From the NCBI GenBank assembly GCA_021160845.1, contig JAGHBT010000030.1:1-6685 (forward strand): a stretch of DNA of 6,685 nt, written 5' to 3'. The first letter of the stretch is position 1; the number at the start of each line of letters is the position of its first letter. Under the pieces are notes generated by a model. The model ran no database searches, was not told where the DNA came from, and saw only the letters and a list, made by a program, of their open reading frames with translations. Of this stretch, positions 1 to 5,601 are shown piece after piece. The position numbers and the translations under genes were made by a program. Source of the DNA: a bacterium. Lineage in GTDB: Bacteria; Krumholzibacteriota; Krumholzibacteriia; Krumholzibacteriales; WJIX01.

Positions 1-121
1 CAATCTCACATATCACGATTGTGGACACTACTAAATTTCCGGTTAACTAGTTCCTGTTGCGGAAAGTAAAACATAGAAAAAACATACTCGCTCCTTTAGT
101 ATTGAATTGTCGAAAAACGGG
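1..121. other. Unassigned sequence upstream of the group II intron (likely 5' exon/flank)
   Basis: I see no convincing coding region, RNA gene or promoter here. If the intron 5' end is near 122, this stretch is the 5' exon side and would contain the intron-binding sequence just before the junction, but I could not match it to an exon-binding sequence in the intron. The reading frame open on the minus strand across 43-327 runs into the structured intron RNA and has no family resemblance. Confidence 0.4.
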
Positions 122-177
122 GTGGACCAGTAATTTAAAGCCAAGCACGACAATCTCACCAACGCTCGTAATGTCAG

Positions 178-199
178 AGCGCCAAGCAAGCTTGGCGCT
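178..199 (+). repeat. 9-bp perfect hairpin within intron domain I
   Basis: AGCGCCAAG (178-186) pairs perfectly with CTTGGCGCT (191-199) around a CAAG loop. It lies in the 5' part of the intron and is best read as a domain I stem-loop. A competing short stem, CGCTC (163-167) with GAGCG (177-181), overlaps its 5' edge, so the fold here may need the rest of domain I to settle. Confidence 0.6.
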
Positions 200-681
200 T
201 CTTGCCGGGTGGAAGTCCCGGCTGGGTAAGGTTTAGCCAGCTGCCCATACCGAGTGTTGCGTGGAAACTGGTAACAGTAACACGAAGCGTACACAGGGAA
301 ACATATAGGCCACAGGGGAGGTCGCACTCCCTGAAGTACATTCAGCCCCGTTAGTGAGGGTAGAAGCAGATGGTGACGTTGTTAACATGACGGAAGCCGA
401 AACGAAGGAATCGCAAATGGCGAGATTCCGGAGGGTCTGTCGGGGTCAGAGGACGTGGCATGTATGTAGAGAAGCGTCAGGAACTTGGGAGACCCTGTTG
501 GTTCCAGCGAGGAGCTGGTAGGCCTATCCAACCGAAAAGAAGGAAGGCTGATGACTGGCAGGGAGTCGGATCAGCTCATAGTACTCTGAGGACGGGAGAG
601 CCGTTCACGTGGGGAAGGAGCTGACAGGGATACGTAGCCTGTAAAGGAAACATGTACCGGACACGTAGGACTGGAGAATAC

Positions 682-744
682 ATGCAAACCTCACTGCAGG
701 GGATAGCAAAGAAGGTTAAATTCGGCAATGATAATTGTCATTGA
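682..744 (+). pseudogene. Remnant of group II intron reverse transcriptase/maturase (first codons only)
   Basis: The reading frame starts at ATG 682 after a GGAG site (673-676) with 5-nt spacing and gives MQTSLQGIAKKVKFGNDNCH, then TGA at 742-744. The opening MQTSLQGIAKK-like stretch is the usual N-terminus of one group of intron-encoded proteins, which run to several hundred residues with reverse transcriptase, maturase and sometimes HNH domains. Here nothing of those domains remains, and the sequence passes within about 30 nt into domain V. The start and its SD are intact, so an internal deletion is the simplest explanation. The N-terminal match is from memory of the family and no search was run. 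Confidence 0.7.
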
Positions 745-776
745 TTTTGTCCTTTGCGAAAGCGAGTATCCCTGAG

Positions 777-810
777 GAGCCCGGTGCGGGAATTCCGCAT
801 GCCGGGATCT
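777..810 (+). ncRNA. Group II intron domain V (catalytic)
   Basis: The segment starts GAGC (AGC triad 778-780) and folds as a stem: CCCGG (780-784) pairs with CCGGG (802-806), followed by a wobble T785-G801. A two-base bulge (A799, T800) comes next, then GCGG (786-789) pairs with CCGC (795-798) under a small apical loop (790-794). The 34-nt length, the two-nucleotide bulge and the triad are the hallmarks of domain V, which carries the catalytic metal-binding site. The first base pairs are slightly irregular (G779 opposite A807). Confidence 0.85.
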
Positions 811-811
811 G

Positions 812-849
812 TGCGGGGGGCGTCAGGTAACTGGCGTACCTACCGTGAC
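812..849 (+). ncRNA. Group II intron domain VI with branch-point adenosine and 3' splice site
   Basis: G820-G826 pairs with C831-T837, including two wobbles, under a GTAA tetraloop (827-830). The lower stem pairs the G-run 815-818 with C and T bases at 839-844, leaving A842 unpaired as the expected branch point. The intron would end at AC (848-849), 7 nt past A842, which fits the usual branch-to-junction distance. An alternative AT end at 851-852 is less well spaced. Confidence 0.75.
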
Positions 850-875
850 TATGGCATGCCGAGAAATAATTAATG

Positions 876-904
876 TTGACGCTTGGTTTTATTAAGTGTA
901 GTAT
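876..904 (+). promoter_or_regulatory. Sigma70-like promoter upstream of the ORF6N gene
   Basis: TTGACG (876-881) and TAGTAT (899-904) are separated by exactly 17 nt, each box one base from consensus. It begins 26 nt after the intron 3' end and lies about 70 nt upstream of the ORF6N start, so this gene can be transcribed without read-through from the intron. Confidence 0.6.
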
Positions 905-923
905 TTAGAGCAAGTTACATTCT

Positions 924-946
924 GCTCGCCGCAAAATGCGGCGAGC
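924..946 (+). repeat. 10-bp GC-rich perfect hairpin in the ORF6N leader
   Basis: GCTCGCCGCA (924-933) pairs with TGCGGCGAGC (937-946) around an AAA loop. No T-tract follows (next bases TAAACC), so it does not look like a Rho-independent terminator. It lies between the promoter and the ORF6N start and would sit in the 5' UTR. It could stabilise the mRNA, serve as an operator, or be a leftover of a mobile element. Confidence 0.6.
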
Positions 947-976
947 TAAACCTAACCATTTATCAGGTAGCGAGTT

Positions 977-1513
977 ATGTCAAATAAGATTACCATAGGG
1001 CAAGTTGGAAGTGTTGAGAACAGAATCTTATTGATTCGTGGGGGAAAGGTAATCATCGATGCTGATCTTGCAGAGTTTTACAGAGTATCTACCAAGCGGC
1101 TCCGAGAACAAATTAGGAGAAATAAGAATCGGTTCCCCGATGATTTCATGTTCAAGCTTACAAGAGCCGAGATGAAAGAAGTAGCGGACGCTTGTAGCCA
1201 TTTAACTAACATCAGGTATTCAAGAACGACACCTTATGCTTTAACTGAGCACGGTGCGATCATGGCTGCGACTGTTTTAAATTCTGAGCAAGCGGTCGAA
1301 ATGAGTATATTTATAGTCCGGGCGTTTGTTAAGTTGCGTGGTGCGATAGCTTCTCACAAAGAGCTTGCTGGTAAGATAAGAGCTCTCGAGAGAAGAGCGA
1401 CGCTGCACGATAAGCATATTGTATCATTGGTAAAAGCAATCAAGCAACTTATCGGACCTTCGGCAGTACCAAAGAAGCGGCAAATTGGTTTTAACATATC
1501 AGAAAAGAAGTAA
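977..1513 (+). CDS. ORF6N-domain DNA-binding protein
   Basis: A 178-residue protein of the ORF6N family, small phage- and mobile-element-associated proteins thought to bind DNA. Family members are often annotated as regulators, but the exact role of this one is unknown. Residues about 10-97 form the ORF6N domain: a start resembling VENRILLIRGGKVIIDADLA, then a helix-turn-helix-like stretch with basic residues (RRNKNRFPDDFMF near 47-59), and the conserved PYALTEHGA segment at 86-94. Residues about 125-158 are predicted to be helical and rich in charged residues, and the C-terminus is basic. The length is normal for the short form of the family. The start at 977 has only a weak AGG (965-967) upstream. 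The gene has its own promoter and is flanked by the intron and by repeat-rich non-coding DNA, an accessory-type setting. No toxin or antitoxin partner is visible. Confidence 0.85.
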   Translation: MSNKITIGQVGSVENRILLIRGGKVIIDADLAEFYRVSTKRLREQIRRNKNRFPDDFMFKLTRAEMKEVADACSHLTNIRYSRTTPYALTEHGAIMAATVLNSEQAVEMSIFIVRAFVKLRGAIASHKELAGKIRALERRATLHDKHIVSLVKAIKQLIGPSAVPKKRQIGFNISEKK

Positions 1514-1528
1514 TAAATAGGTAAAGGC

Positions 1529-1560
1529 GCCGCACGCCACATAACAAAGGTGTTCGCGGC
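1529..1560 (+). repeat. Bulged hairpin just after the ORF6N gene
   Basis: GCCGC (1529-1533) pairs with GCGGC (1556-1560), and ACGCC (1534-1538) with GGTGT (1549-1553), with a 2-nt bulge (TC, 1554-1555) and a 10-nt loop. It starts 16 nt after the ORF6N stop. The lack of a T-tract argues against a classical terminator. The loop contains ACATAAC (1539-1545), the reverse complement of GTTATGT at the ORF6N start. Confidence 0.45.
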
Positions 1561-1563
1561 TGT

Positions 1564-1703
1564 GCTTGGTACCCGGCCTGCAGAGCATCCCGGTCGCCCT
1601 ACGGGCTCCCTCCATCAGCCCATCCCTTTCATCATACCATGTAGTGTAATTCAATCCAACTTCTGAGACGCTAATTCAGAAACATTGAGCCCGGATACCA
1701 GGT
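1564..1703. repeat. Imperfect long-range inverted repeat
   Basis: GGTACCCGG (1568-1576) and CCGGATACC (1691-1699) match as inverted repeats at 8 of 9 positions; over 17 bases I count about 12 matches. The arms are over 100 nt apart and the interval codes for nothing. It could be the ends of a small degraded element, or chance. Confidence 0.3.
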
Positions 1704-1777
1704 TGTTTTTTATAATTAAGATGTTATTATATCGATATCTGTAATAGAATATTTGGTTAAACAAAAGGATATTATTC

Positions 1778-1785
1778 AAGGAGGG
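1778..1785 (+). promoter_or_regulatory. Strong ribosome binding site fixing the PurM-like start at 1789
   Basis: AAGGAGGG ends 3 nt before ATG 1789 (4 nt from the GGAGG core). The longer reading from TTG 1753 adds 12 residues that contain the SD itself and no family similarity, so 1789 is chosen. Confidence 0.85.
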
Positions 1786-1788
1786 AAC

Positions 1789-2844
1789 ATGAAAGCAAAA
1801 CTTCCGGGCATTGGAAAAATATCGCCGGATGTGTTCGAGGAGTTAATCTATCCGCGGCTTGGGAAAAAGAGGGATACTGTATTGGTTCCACCACAAAATG
1901 GAGTGGATGTAGGTATTGTTGAGATTGGCAATCAAGCAGTGGCCGTAACCACCGATCCTGTATTTATAGTGCCGGAATACGGATATGAAAAGGCGGCCTG
2001 GTTTGCCATTCATATCCTGGTCTCGGATATAGTGACCAGCGGGCTGTCGCCAACCTATCTTTCTATCGATTTGAATCTTCCCATGGAAATCAAAGAAGAA
2101 GAGTTGGAAATCCTGTGGAGAGTCATGCATGAGCAATGTGAAAAACTCGGTATTGCGGTGATTTGTGGCCATACAGCCCGGTATGAAAACTGTCATTTTC
2201 CCATGGTGGGTGGGGCAACTGTAATGGCCGTAGGCTCGAAAGATGATTATGTAACCCCTAAGTTTGCCAGACCCGGAGATCATTTAATCATTACCAAAGG
2301 GCCGGCTATTGAATCCTCCGGCATCTTTGCCGCCATGTTCCCTGAGAGGATAACTGCCCGCTTTGGTAGTCAGTTTTCTGAAAAAGCGCAAGGTATTTTC
2401 TATAAAATGTCTGTTGTGGAAGATGCATTAACCGCTGTTAGCGTCGGAGTGAGAGATGAAGGAGTTACAGCTATGCATGACGCGACTGAGGGAGGTATCT
2501 GGGGAGGGGTATATGAATTGGCCGAGGCGGCAGGGTTAGGTGTAAAAATTAACAAGGATGCTATCGTTGTTGAAGACGGAGTGTTAGAAATTTCAGATTT
2601 CTTCGGTATAAGCGACCCATATGCGGCAATTAGTGAAGGTACATTGATTCTTTCCTGCAGGCCGGATAAATCCAAAGACATTATCAGGGCTATTGAGGAA
2701 AAGAATATTTCAGTTTCAGTTGTAGGGGAACTCACCGATTCATCTCAGGGTATGACAGTTATTTCTGAAGGGGAGCGAAAGCCACTTGAACATCCCCGAG
2801 TTGACCCCTTCTGGAATGCTTTTTATAGAGCGTTAAAGGATTAG
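1789..2844 (+). CDS. AIR synthase/PurM-like protein related to HypE
   Basis: A 351-residue cytoplasmic protein of the PurM/AIR-synthase superfamily, ATP-dependent enzymes that include PurM, ThiL, SelD and HypE. The N-terminal half holds the family's metal/ATP region (TTDPVF at 54-59), a helix-rich stretch, and CGHT (127-130) before a glycine-rich turn. The C-terminal half starts near 160 (ARPGDHLIITKG) and carries MHDATEGGIWGGVYELA (229-245), the counterpart of the HypE/PurM DPTxGG-type loop, and an ISEGTLILS strand (281-289). True HypE, which makes the thiocarboxamide/cyanide ligand precursor for NiFe hydrogenase, ends in a conserved Cys. This protein ends FYRALKD with no terminal Cys, so hydrogenase maturation by the HypE route is unlikely. 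It is the first gene of an operon with the flavodiiron protein 48 nt downstream. The substrate is unknown. Database names such as 'hydrogenase expression/formation protein' would overstate what can be inferred. Confidence 0.85.
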   Translation: MKAKLPGIGKISPDVFEELIYPRLGKKRDTVLVPPQNGVDVGIVEIGNQAVAVTTDPVFIVPEYGYEKAAWFAIHILVSDIVTSGLSPTYLSIDLNLPMEIKEEELEILWRVMHEQCEKLGIAVICGHTARYENCHFPMVGGATVMAVGSKDDYVTPKFARPGDHLIITKGPAIESSGIFAAMFPERITARFGSQFSEKAQGIFYKMSVVEDALTAVSVGVRDEGVTAMHDATEGGIWGGVYELAEAAGLGVKINKDAIVVEDGVLEISDFFGISDPYAAISEGTLILSCRPDKSKDIIRAIEEKNISVSVVGELTDSSQGMTVISEGERKPLEHPRVDPFWNAFYRALKD

Positions 2845-2878
2845 ATTAATAGGTAATTGCTACACCATAAACCAAAAC

Positions 2879-2885
2879 AAGGAGG
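2879..2885 (+). promoter_or_regulatory. Ribosome binding site fixing the flavodiiron start at 2893
   Basis: AAGGAGG lies 7 nt before ATG 2893. Two alternatives are worse: ATG 2887 touches the SD, and the upstream TTG near 2857 would place the SD inside the coding region. The 2893 start also puts the diiron ligands at the standard family numbering (H79, E81, D83). Confidence 0.85.
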
Positions 2886-2892
2886 AATGAGA

Positions 2893-4077
2893 ATGCAAGC
2901 AAGGAAGATTAAAGAAGGTATTTACTGGGTGGGTGCAGTAGACTGGGATCGACGGATGTTCGATGACCTCGTTCCTCTCCCCGATGGTACTAGTTATAAT
3001 GCCTTTCTGATTCAAGGAAGCGAGAAAACGGCATTGATAGATACAGTGGATAATGCAATGTCGCATGTTCTGCTTGAGCGTTTGAACCAACTGGGTACGA
3101 AGCACATCGATTACATTATTACAAACCACGCCGAGCAGGACCATTCAGGCACACTACCGCAGATTATAGAGAGATACCCTGAGGCGCGGGTTGTATGCAC
3201 ACCAAAATGCAAAGAGATGCTCATAGACATGTCGTTAATGCCGCAAGATAGCTTCCAAATAGTTGAAGATGGCGCCACACTTTCGTTGGGTGATCGAACC
3301 CTCGAGTTTATTCACGCGTCATGGGTTCATTGGCCTGAGACAATGCTAACCTATCTACGCGAGGATGAAATTCTTTTCCCATGCGATCTCTTCGGCTCTC
3401 ATCTGGCGACAACAGATTTGTATGTAACCGACGAAGGGCGGGCTTACGAAGCAGCCAAACGGTACTATGCGGAAATTATGATGCCATTCCGTAAGAACAT
3501 ACAGAAGCATTTAAAAAAAATTGAAGGATACAAAATATCCATTATTGCTCCCAGTCATGGTCCTATGTATAACAGACCGGAGTTCATATTGGATTCATAT
3601 CAGGATTGGGTTTTTAATGAGCCCAAAAACATTGTTGTGTTACCCTACATCTCTATGCACGGCACTACCCGCGAGATGGTAAATTACTTGGTGGATGCCT
3701 TAACAGAGCGAGGGGTGACTGTGGAGCAGTTCAACCTGGCTGTTACCGACATTGGTAAACTTGCCATGTCGTTGGTGGATGCCGCCACCATTGTAATCGG
3801 ATCACCCACCGTTCTTACAGGGGCACATCCAAAGGTAGTCTACGCGACATACTTGGCGAACGCTCTGCGCCCCAAAGTGAAATTTGTCTCAATTATCGGT
3901 TCCTATGGTTGGGGTGGGAAAATGGTGCAGCAGCTTGCCGACTTAATTCCCGCGCTAAAGGTGGAAATATTTGATCCTGTTGTTGTCAAAGGTTATCCTG
4001 CTGACAAAGACTTTGAGGCCCTGGATAAACTGGCTGCTATCATTGCGGACAAACACAAGGAACATGGGTTGGTCTAA
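2893..4077 (+). CDS. A-type flavodiiron protein (O2/NO reductase)
   Basis: A 394-residue cytoplasmic flavodiiron protein (FprA/rubredoxin:oxygen oxidoreductase family) that reduces O2 to water and/or NO to N2O, protecting anaerobes. The N-terminal metallo-beta-lactamase-like domain (about 1-245) has every expected diiron ligand: H79, E81 and D83 in NHAEQDHSG, H146 in HWPETM, D165 in PCDLFGSH, and H222 in PSHGPMY. The C-terminal flavodoxin domain (about 246-390) has an FMN phosphate loop near SMHGTTREM (254-262), the GSPTVLTGAHP loop (303-313) and GSYGWGG (336-342). The length is that of the plain class A form. No rubredoxin or flavin reductase extension is fused, so electrons must come from separate rubredoxin or similar proteins not seen in this window. 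Whether O2 or NO is preferred cannot be read from the sequence. It is the second gene of the operon, followed by TAATGA and a likely terminator. Confidence 0.96.
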   Translation: MQARKIKEGIYWVGAVDWDRRMFDDLVPLPDGTSYNAFLIQGSEKTALIDTVDNAMSHVLLERLNQLGTKHIDYIITNHAEQDHSGTLPQIIERYPEARVVCTPKCKEMLIDMSLMPQDSFQIVEDGATLSLGDRTLEFIHASWVHWPETMLTYLREDEILFPCDLFGSHLATTDLYVTDEGRAYEAAKRYYAEIMMPFRKNIQKHLKKIEGYKISIIAPSHGPMYNRPEFILDSYQDWVFNEPKNIVVLPYISMHGTTREMVNYLVDALTERGVTVEQFNLAVTDIGKLAMSLVDAATIVIGSPTVLTGAHPKVVYATYLANALRPKVKFVSIIGSYGWGGKMVQQLADLIPALKVEIFDPVVVKGYPADKDFEALDKLAAIIADKHKEHGLV

Positions 4078-4112
4078 TGACATTTTTATAAAATGGGAAG
4101 ATGTTAAAGCGG

Positions 4113-4153
4113 ACGGTAGCGCGGGGGGGCGTGCCTCCGCCCGCCGTTTATTC
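4113..4153 (+). terminator. Probable Rho-independent terminator after the flavodiiron gene
   Basis: ACGG (4113-4116) pairs with CCGT at the far side, and inside it a G-rich run (about 4121-4129) pairs with CTCC-G-CCCGC (about 4135-4144) around a short loop. The stem is GC-rich with a single bulge and is followed by TTTATTCTC, a modest T-tract. It is 36 nt past the flavodiiron stop and just before the next gene. It may also be a copy of a dispersed GC-rich palindromic repeat, which could serve as a terminator. Confidence 0.55.
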
Positions 4154-4199
4154 TCGCTCCGGCCATGCTTTTTTCAAATTTAACCACGAGTGGGTAATC

Positions 4200-5384
4200 A
4201 TGTTTTTTGTGGATGAGCCATACGTTTCGGAATTTTTCAAAAGGACAATCAGAGATAATAACATCCCTGTGGTAGGAACAGATATGGCAAGAAAGTTAGG
4301 CCTCTATAATGGGACAAATGTAATTAGTGAAGACAGGGCTGTTGAGACGGTTCGTGATTTGGGTAATTCTCCTATCTATACTACATCCGAGAATTCAATA
4401 GGGTGGATAGCGAAGCATTTAGCATTTAGTAGTTTTCCCGCAAAAATAGAATTATTTAAAGACAAGTTGAAATTTCGAGAGCTAACAAAATCAATTTTCC
4501 CGAATTTCTATTTCAAAGAGGTTCGCGCCGAAGATTTGAAAAAGATTCGATTTAACGATCTTCCGTTGCCATTTGTCATCAAGCCGACTGTCGGGTTTTT
4601 TAGTATGGGTGTTTATAAGGTTTCAAGCTACGAAGAGTGGCTTAACGCGATTGATTTAATAACTGCGGAAATTGATCAAATTAAAGATTTATACCCTGAA
4701 GAGGTGTTAGACGCCAGTTCATTCATTATTGAGCAATGTATTAAGGGGGCGGAATTCGCTTTTGACGCATATTATGATTCGACCGGCGCGCCTGTTATTC
4801 TAGGAATCTTTGAGCATGTTTTTTCTTCGGATACCGATGTTAGTGACAGGGTTTACATTACATCCAAAGAGATTATCGAAAGTAATATTAAGGAATTTAC
4901 AGATTTTGCTGGGGAAATCGGCGATTTGGCTGGAGCAAAGAATTTTCCGTTACATATTGAACTTAGGCGAGATAACGATGGGACCCTGTTGCCTATAGAA
5001 GTAAATCCGATGCGGTTCGGCGCTTGGTGTACTACCGCGGATATGTCTTTTATGGCCTATGGGTTTAATCCCTATCTGTATTATTTCAAACAAAAAAAAC
5101 CGGATTGGCCGGAGGTTCTAAAAGGAAAAGAAGGAAAACTCTTTAGTCTTATCGTTTTGGACAATTCAACCGGCATAGAAGAGGATAAAATAACATCGTT
5201 TGATTATAAAAAACTACTCTCAAAGTTTGAAAAGCCGATGGAACTGAGAAAAATTGATTATAAAAAGTATCCTGTTTTCGGGTTCCTGTTTACAGAAACC
5301 AGAGAAGATAATTTTGTTGAACTTAAAAATATACTGGATTCAGACTTAAGTGAGTTTATATCAACCAATAATAGGGCAATATAA
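4200..5384 (+). CDS. ATP-grasp domain protein, probable carboxylate-amine (or similar) ligase of unknown substrate
   Basis: A 394-residue soluble protein with an ATP-grasp fold, the family that activates a carboxylate as acyl phosphate for attack by an amine or thiol. Residues 1-80 form a pre-ATP-grasp domain (YTTSENSIGWI at 60-70). The ATP-binding part has an early Lys (K87-K91 region), PFVIKPTVGFFSMGV (124-138) with the key Lys at 128 and a flexible loop, then IIEQCIKGAEFAFDAYYD (176-193). The metal-binding strand is HIELRRD (252-258) followed by LPIEVNPMRFG (264-274), with Glu254, Glu267 and Asn269 as expected Mg2+ ligands. The last 95 residues are an uncharacterised C-terminal region. I chose ATG 4200 because an upstream ATG at 4101 would translate the terminator hairpin into low-complexity sequence. 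The SD before 4200 is weak (GAGTGGG). No partner enzyme is obvious, so the substrate cannot be named. Confidence 0.85.
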   Translation: MFFVDEPYVSEFFKRTIRDNNIPVVGTDMARKLGLYNGTNVISEDRAVETVRDLGNSPIYTTSENSIGWIAKHLAFSSFPAKIELFKDKLKFRELTKSIFPNFYFKEVRAEDLKKIRFNDLPLPFVIKPTVGFFSMGVYKVSSYEEWLNAIDLITAEIDQIKDLYPEEVLDASSFIIEQCIKGAEFAFDAYYDSTGAPVILGIFEHVFSSDTDVSDRVYITSKEIIESNIKEFTDFAGEIGDLAGAKNFPLHIELRRDNDGTLLPIEVNPMRFGAWCTTADMSFMAYGFNPYLYYFKQKKPDWPEVLKGKEGKLFSLIVLDNSTGIEEDKITSFDYKKLLSKFEKPMELRKIDYKKYPVFGFLFTETREDNFVELKNILDSDLSEFISTNNRAI

Positions 5385-5387
5385 AAT

Positions 5388-5416
5388 TTGACAGTATTAA
5401 TAAAGTACTCTACTGT
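5388..5416 (+). promoter_or_regulatory. Sigma70-like promoter for the FGE lipoprotein
   Basis: TTGACA (5388-5393, perfect -35) and TACTGT (5411-5416, 4 of 6 at -10) with 17-nt spacing. It starts 4 nt after the ATP-grasp stop and would give a leader of about 180 nt before ATG 5602, so the lipoprotein is likely transcribed on its own, at least in part. Confidence 0.5.
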
Positions 5417-5476
5417 AGACCTTCCCGTGTGCGGCGTATTCACAATCTTTAGGACTGAGTTGAAACTTGCAGTGAA

Positions 5477-5504
5477 GGATCTAAAAAACGGCACATCTAG
5501 ATCC
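5477..5504 (+). repeat. 7-bp perfect inverted repeat in the lipoprotein leader
   Basis: GGATCTA (5477-5483) and TAGATCC (5498-5504) are perfect inverted repeats with a 14-nt loop. They lie in the middle of the presumed 5' UTR (about 5420-5601). This could be an RNA hairpin or an operator-like palindrome. I see no known riboswitch. Confidence 0.35.
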
Positions 5505-5601
5505 CGAAATGCCTTGAAATATGTTAAGGCCTCTCCTACAATCGGGTACAAAGTGGCAGAAGAGTATCCGAGGGCTTGTTTGGCGATAAAGTGGGAGTAA
5601 A

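Larger units (their letters stand above)
122..849 (+). ncRNA. Group II intron RNA lacking its maturase gene
   Basis: This stretch reads as a bacterial group II intron, a self-splicing ribozyme and retroelement. Support, strongest first: a 34-nt domain V (777-810) with an AGC triad; a domain VI (about 812-849) with a GTAA tetraloop, a bulged A at 842 and a 3' AC end 7 nt later; and a long stem-rich 5' region typical of domains I-III. The ORF-carrying domain IV is only a short hairpin around 706-757, where GCAAAG pairs with CTTTGC. A remnant start of the reverse transcriptase/maturase lies at 682. The 3' end (849) is fairly well supported. The 5' end is tentative: GTGGAC at 122-127 is the best approximation to the family's GUGYG start. 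Splicing would need a maturase supplied from elsewhere. The intron subclass is not assigned. Confidence 0.8.
1514..1788. other. Non-coding, repeat-rich spacer between the ORF6N gene and the PurM-like/flavodiiron operon
   Basis: No coding region is supported. The left part is GC-rich with several inverted repeats (a bulged hairpin at 1529-1560, GCCC-TAC-GGGC at 1596-1606, and one arm of a long-range inverted repeat at 1568-1576). The right part from about 1703 is very AT-rich. It holds a T-run at 1706-1711 and TATAAT at 1711-1716, but neither has a well-placed -35 partner, so the promoter of the downstream operon is probably here but cannot be pinned down. Confidence 0.5.

Noticed and set aside
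1..21. Short inverted repeat CAATC/GATTG at the window start
   Set aside because: Only 5 bp with an 11-nt loop and cut by the window edge; expected by chance.
43..327. Minus-strand open frame of 94 residues
   Set aside because: It overlaps the structured 5' part of the group II intron, has no recognisable family features and no supporting context; open by chance.
1681..1716. Terminator or promoter at the T-run and TATAAT before the PurM-like gene
   Set aside because: The T-run (1706-1711) has no local stem before it, and TATAAT (1711-1716) has no -35 at usual spacing.
1753..1788. Upstream TTG start for the PurM-like protein
   Set aside because: It adds 12 residues encoded across the strong SD AAGGAGGG; ATG 1789 is correctly spaced from that SD.
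1843..2283. Minus-strand open frame of 146 residues
   Set aside because: Fully antisense to the well-supported PurM-like gene, with a composition typical of a shadow frame.
3971..4183. Plus-strand open frame of 70 residues
   Set aside because: It overlaps the end of the flavodiiron gene in another frame and runs into the hairpin; no family features.
4101..4199. N-terminal extension of the ATP-grasp protein from ATG 4101
   Set aside because: The extension translates the GC-rich terminator hairpin into a Gly/Pro/Arg-rich stretch with no family similarity, and its start has no properly spaced SD.
5388..5600. Plus-strand open frame of 70 residues between the ATP-grasp and lipoprotein genes
   Set aside because: Its only start is a TTG that coincides with a perfect -35 box, there is no SD, and the residues match nothing I recognise; more likely leader sequence. 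It ends 1 nt before the lipoprotein start, so a small upstream peptide is not fully excluded.
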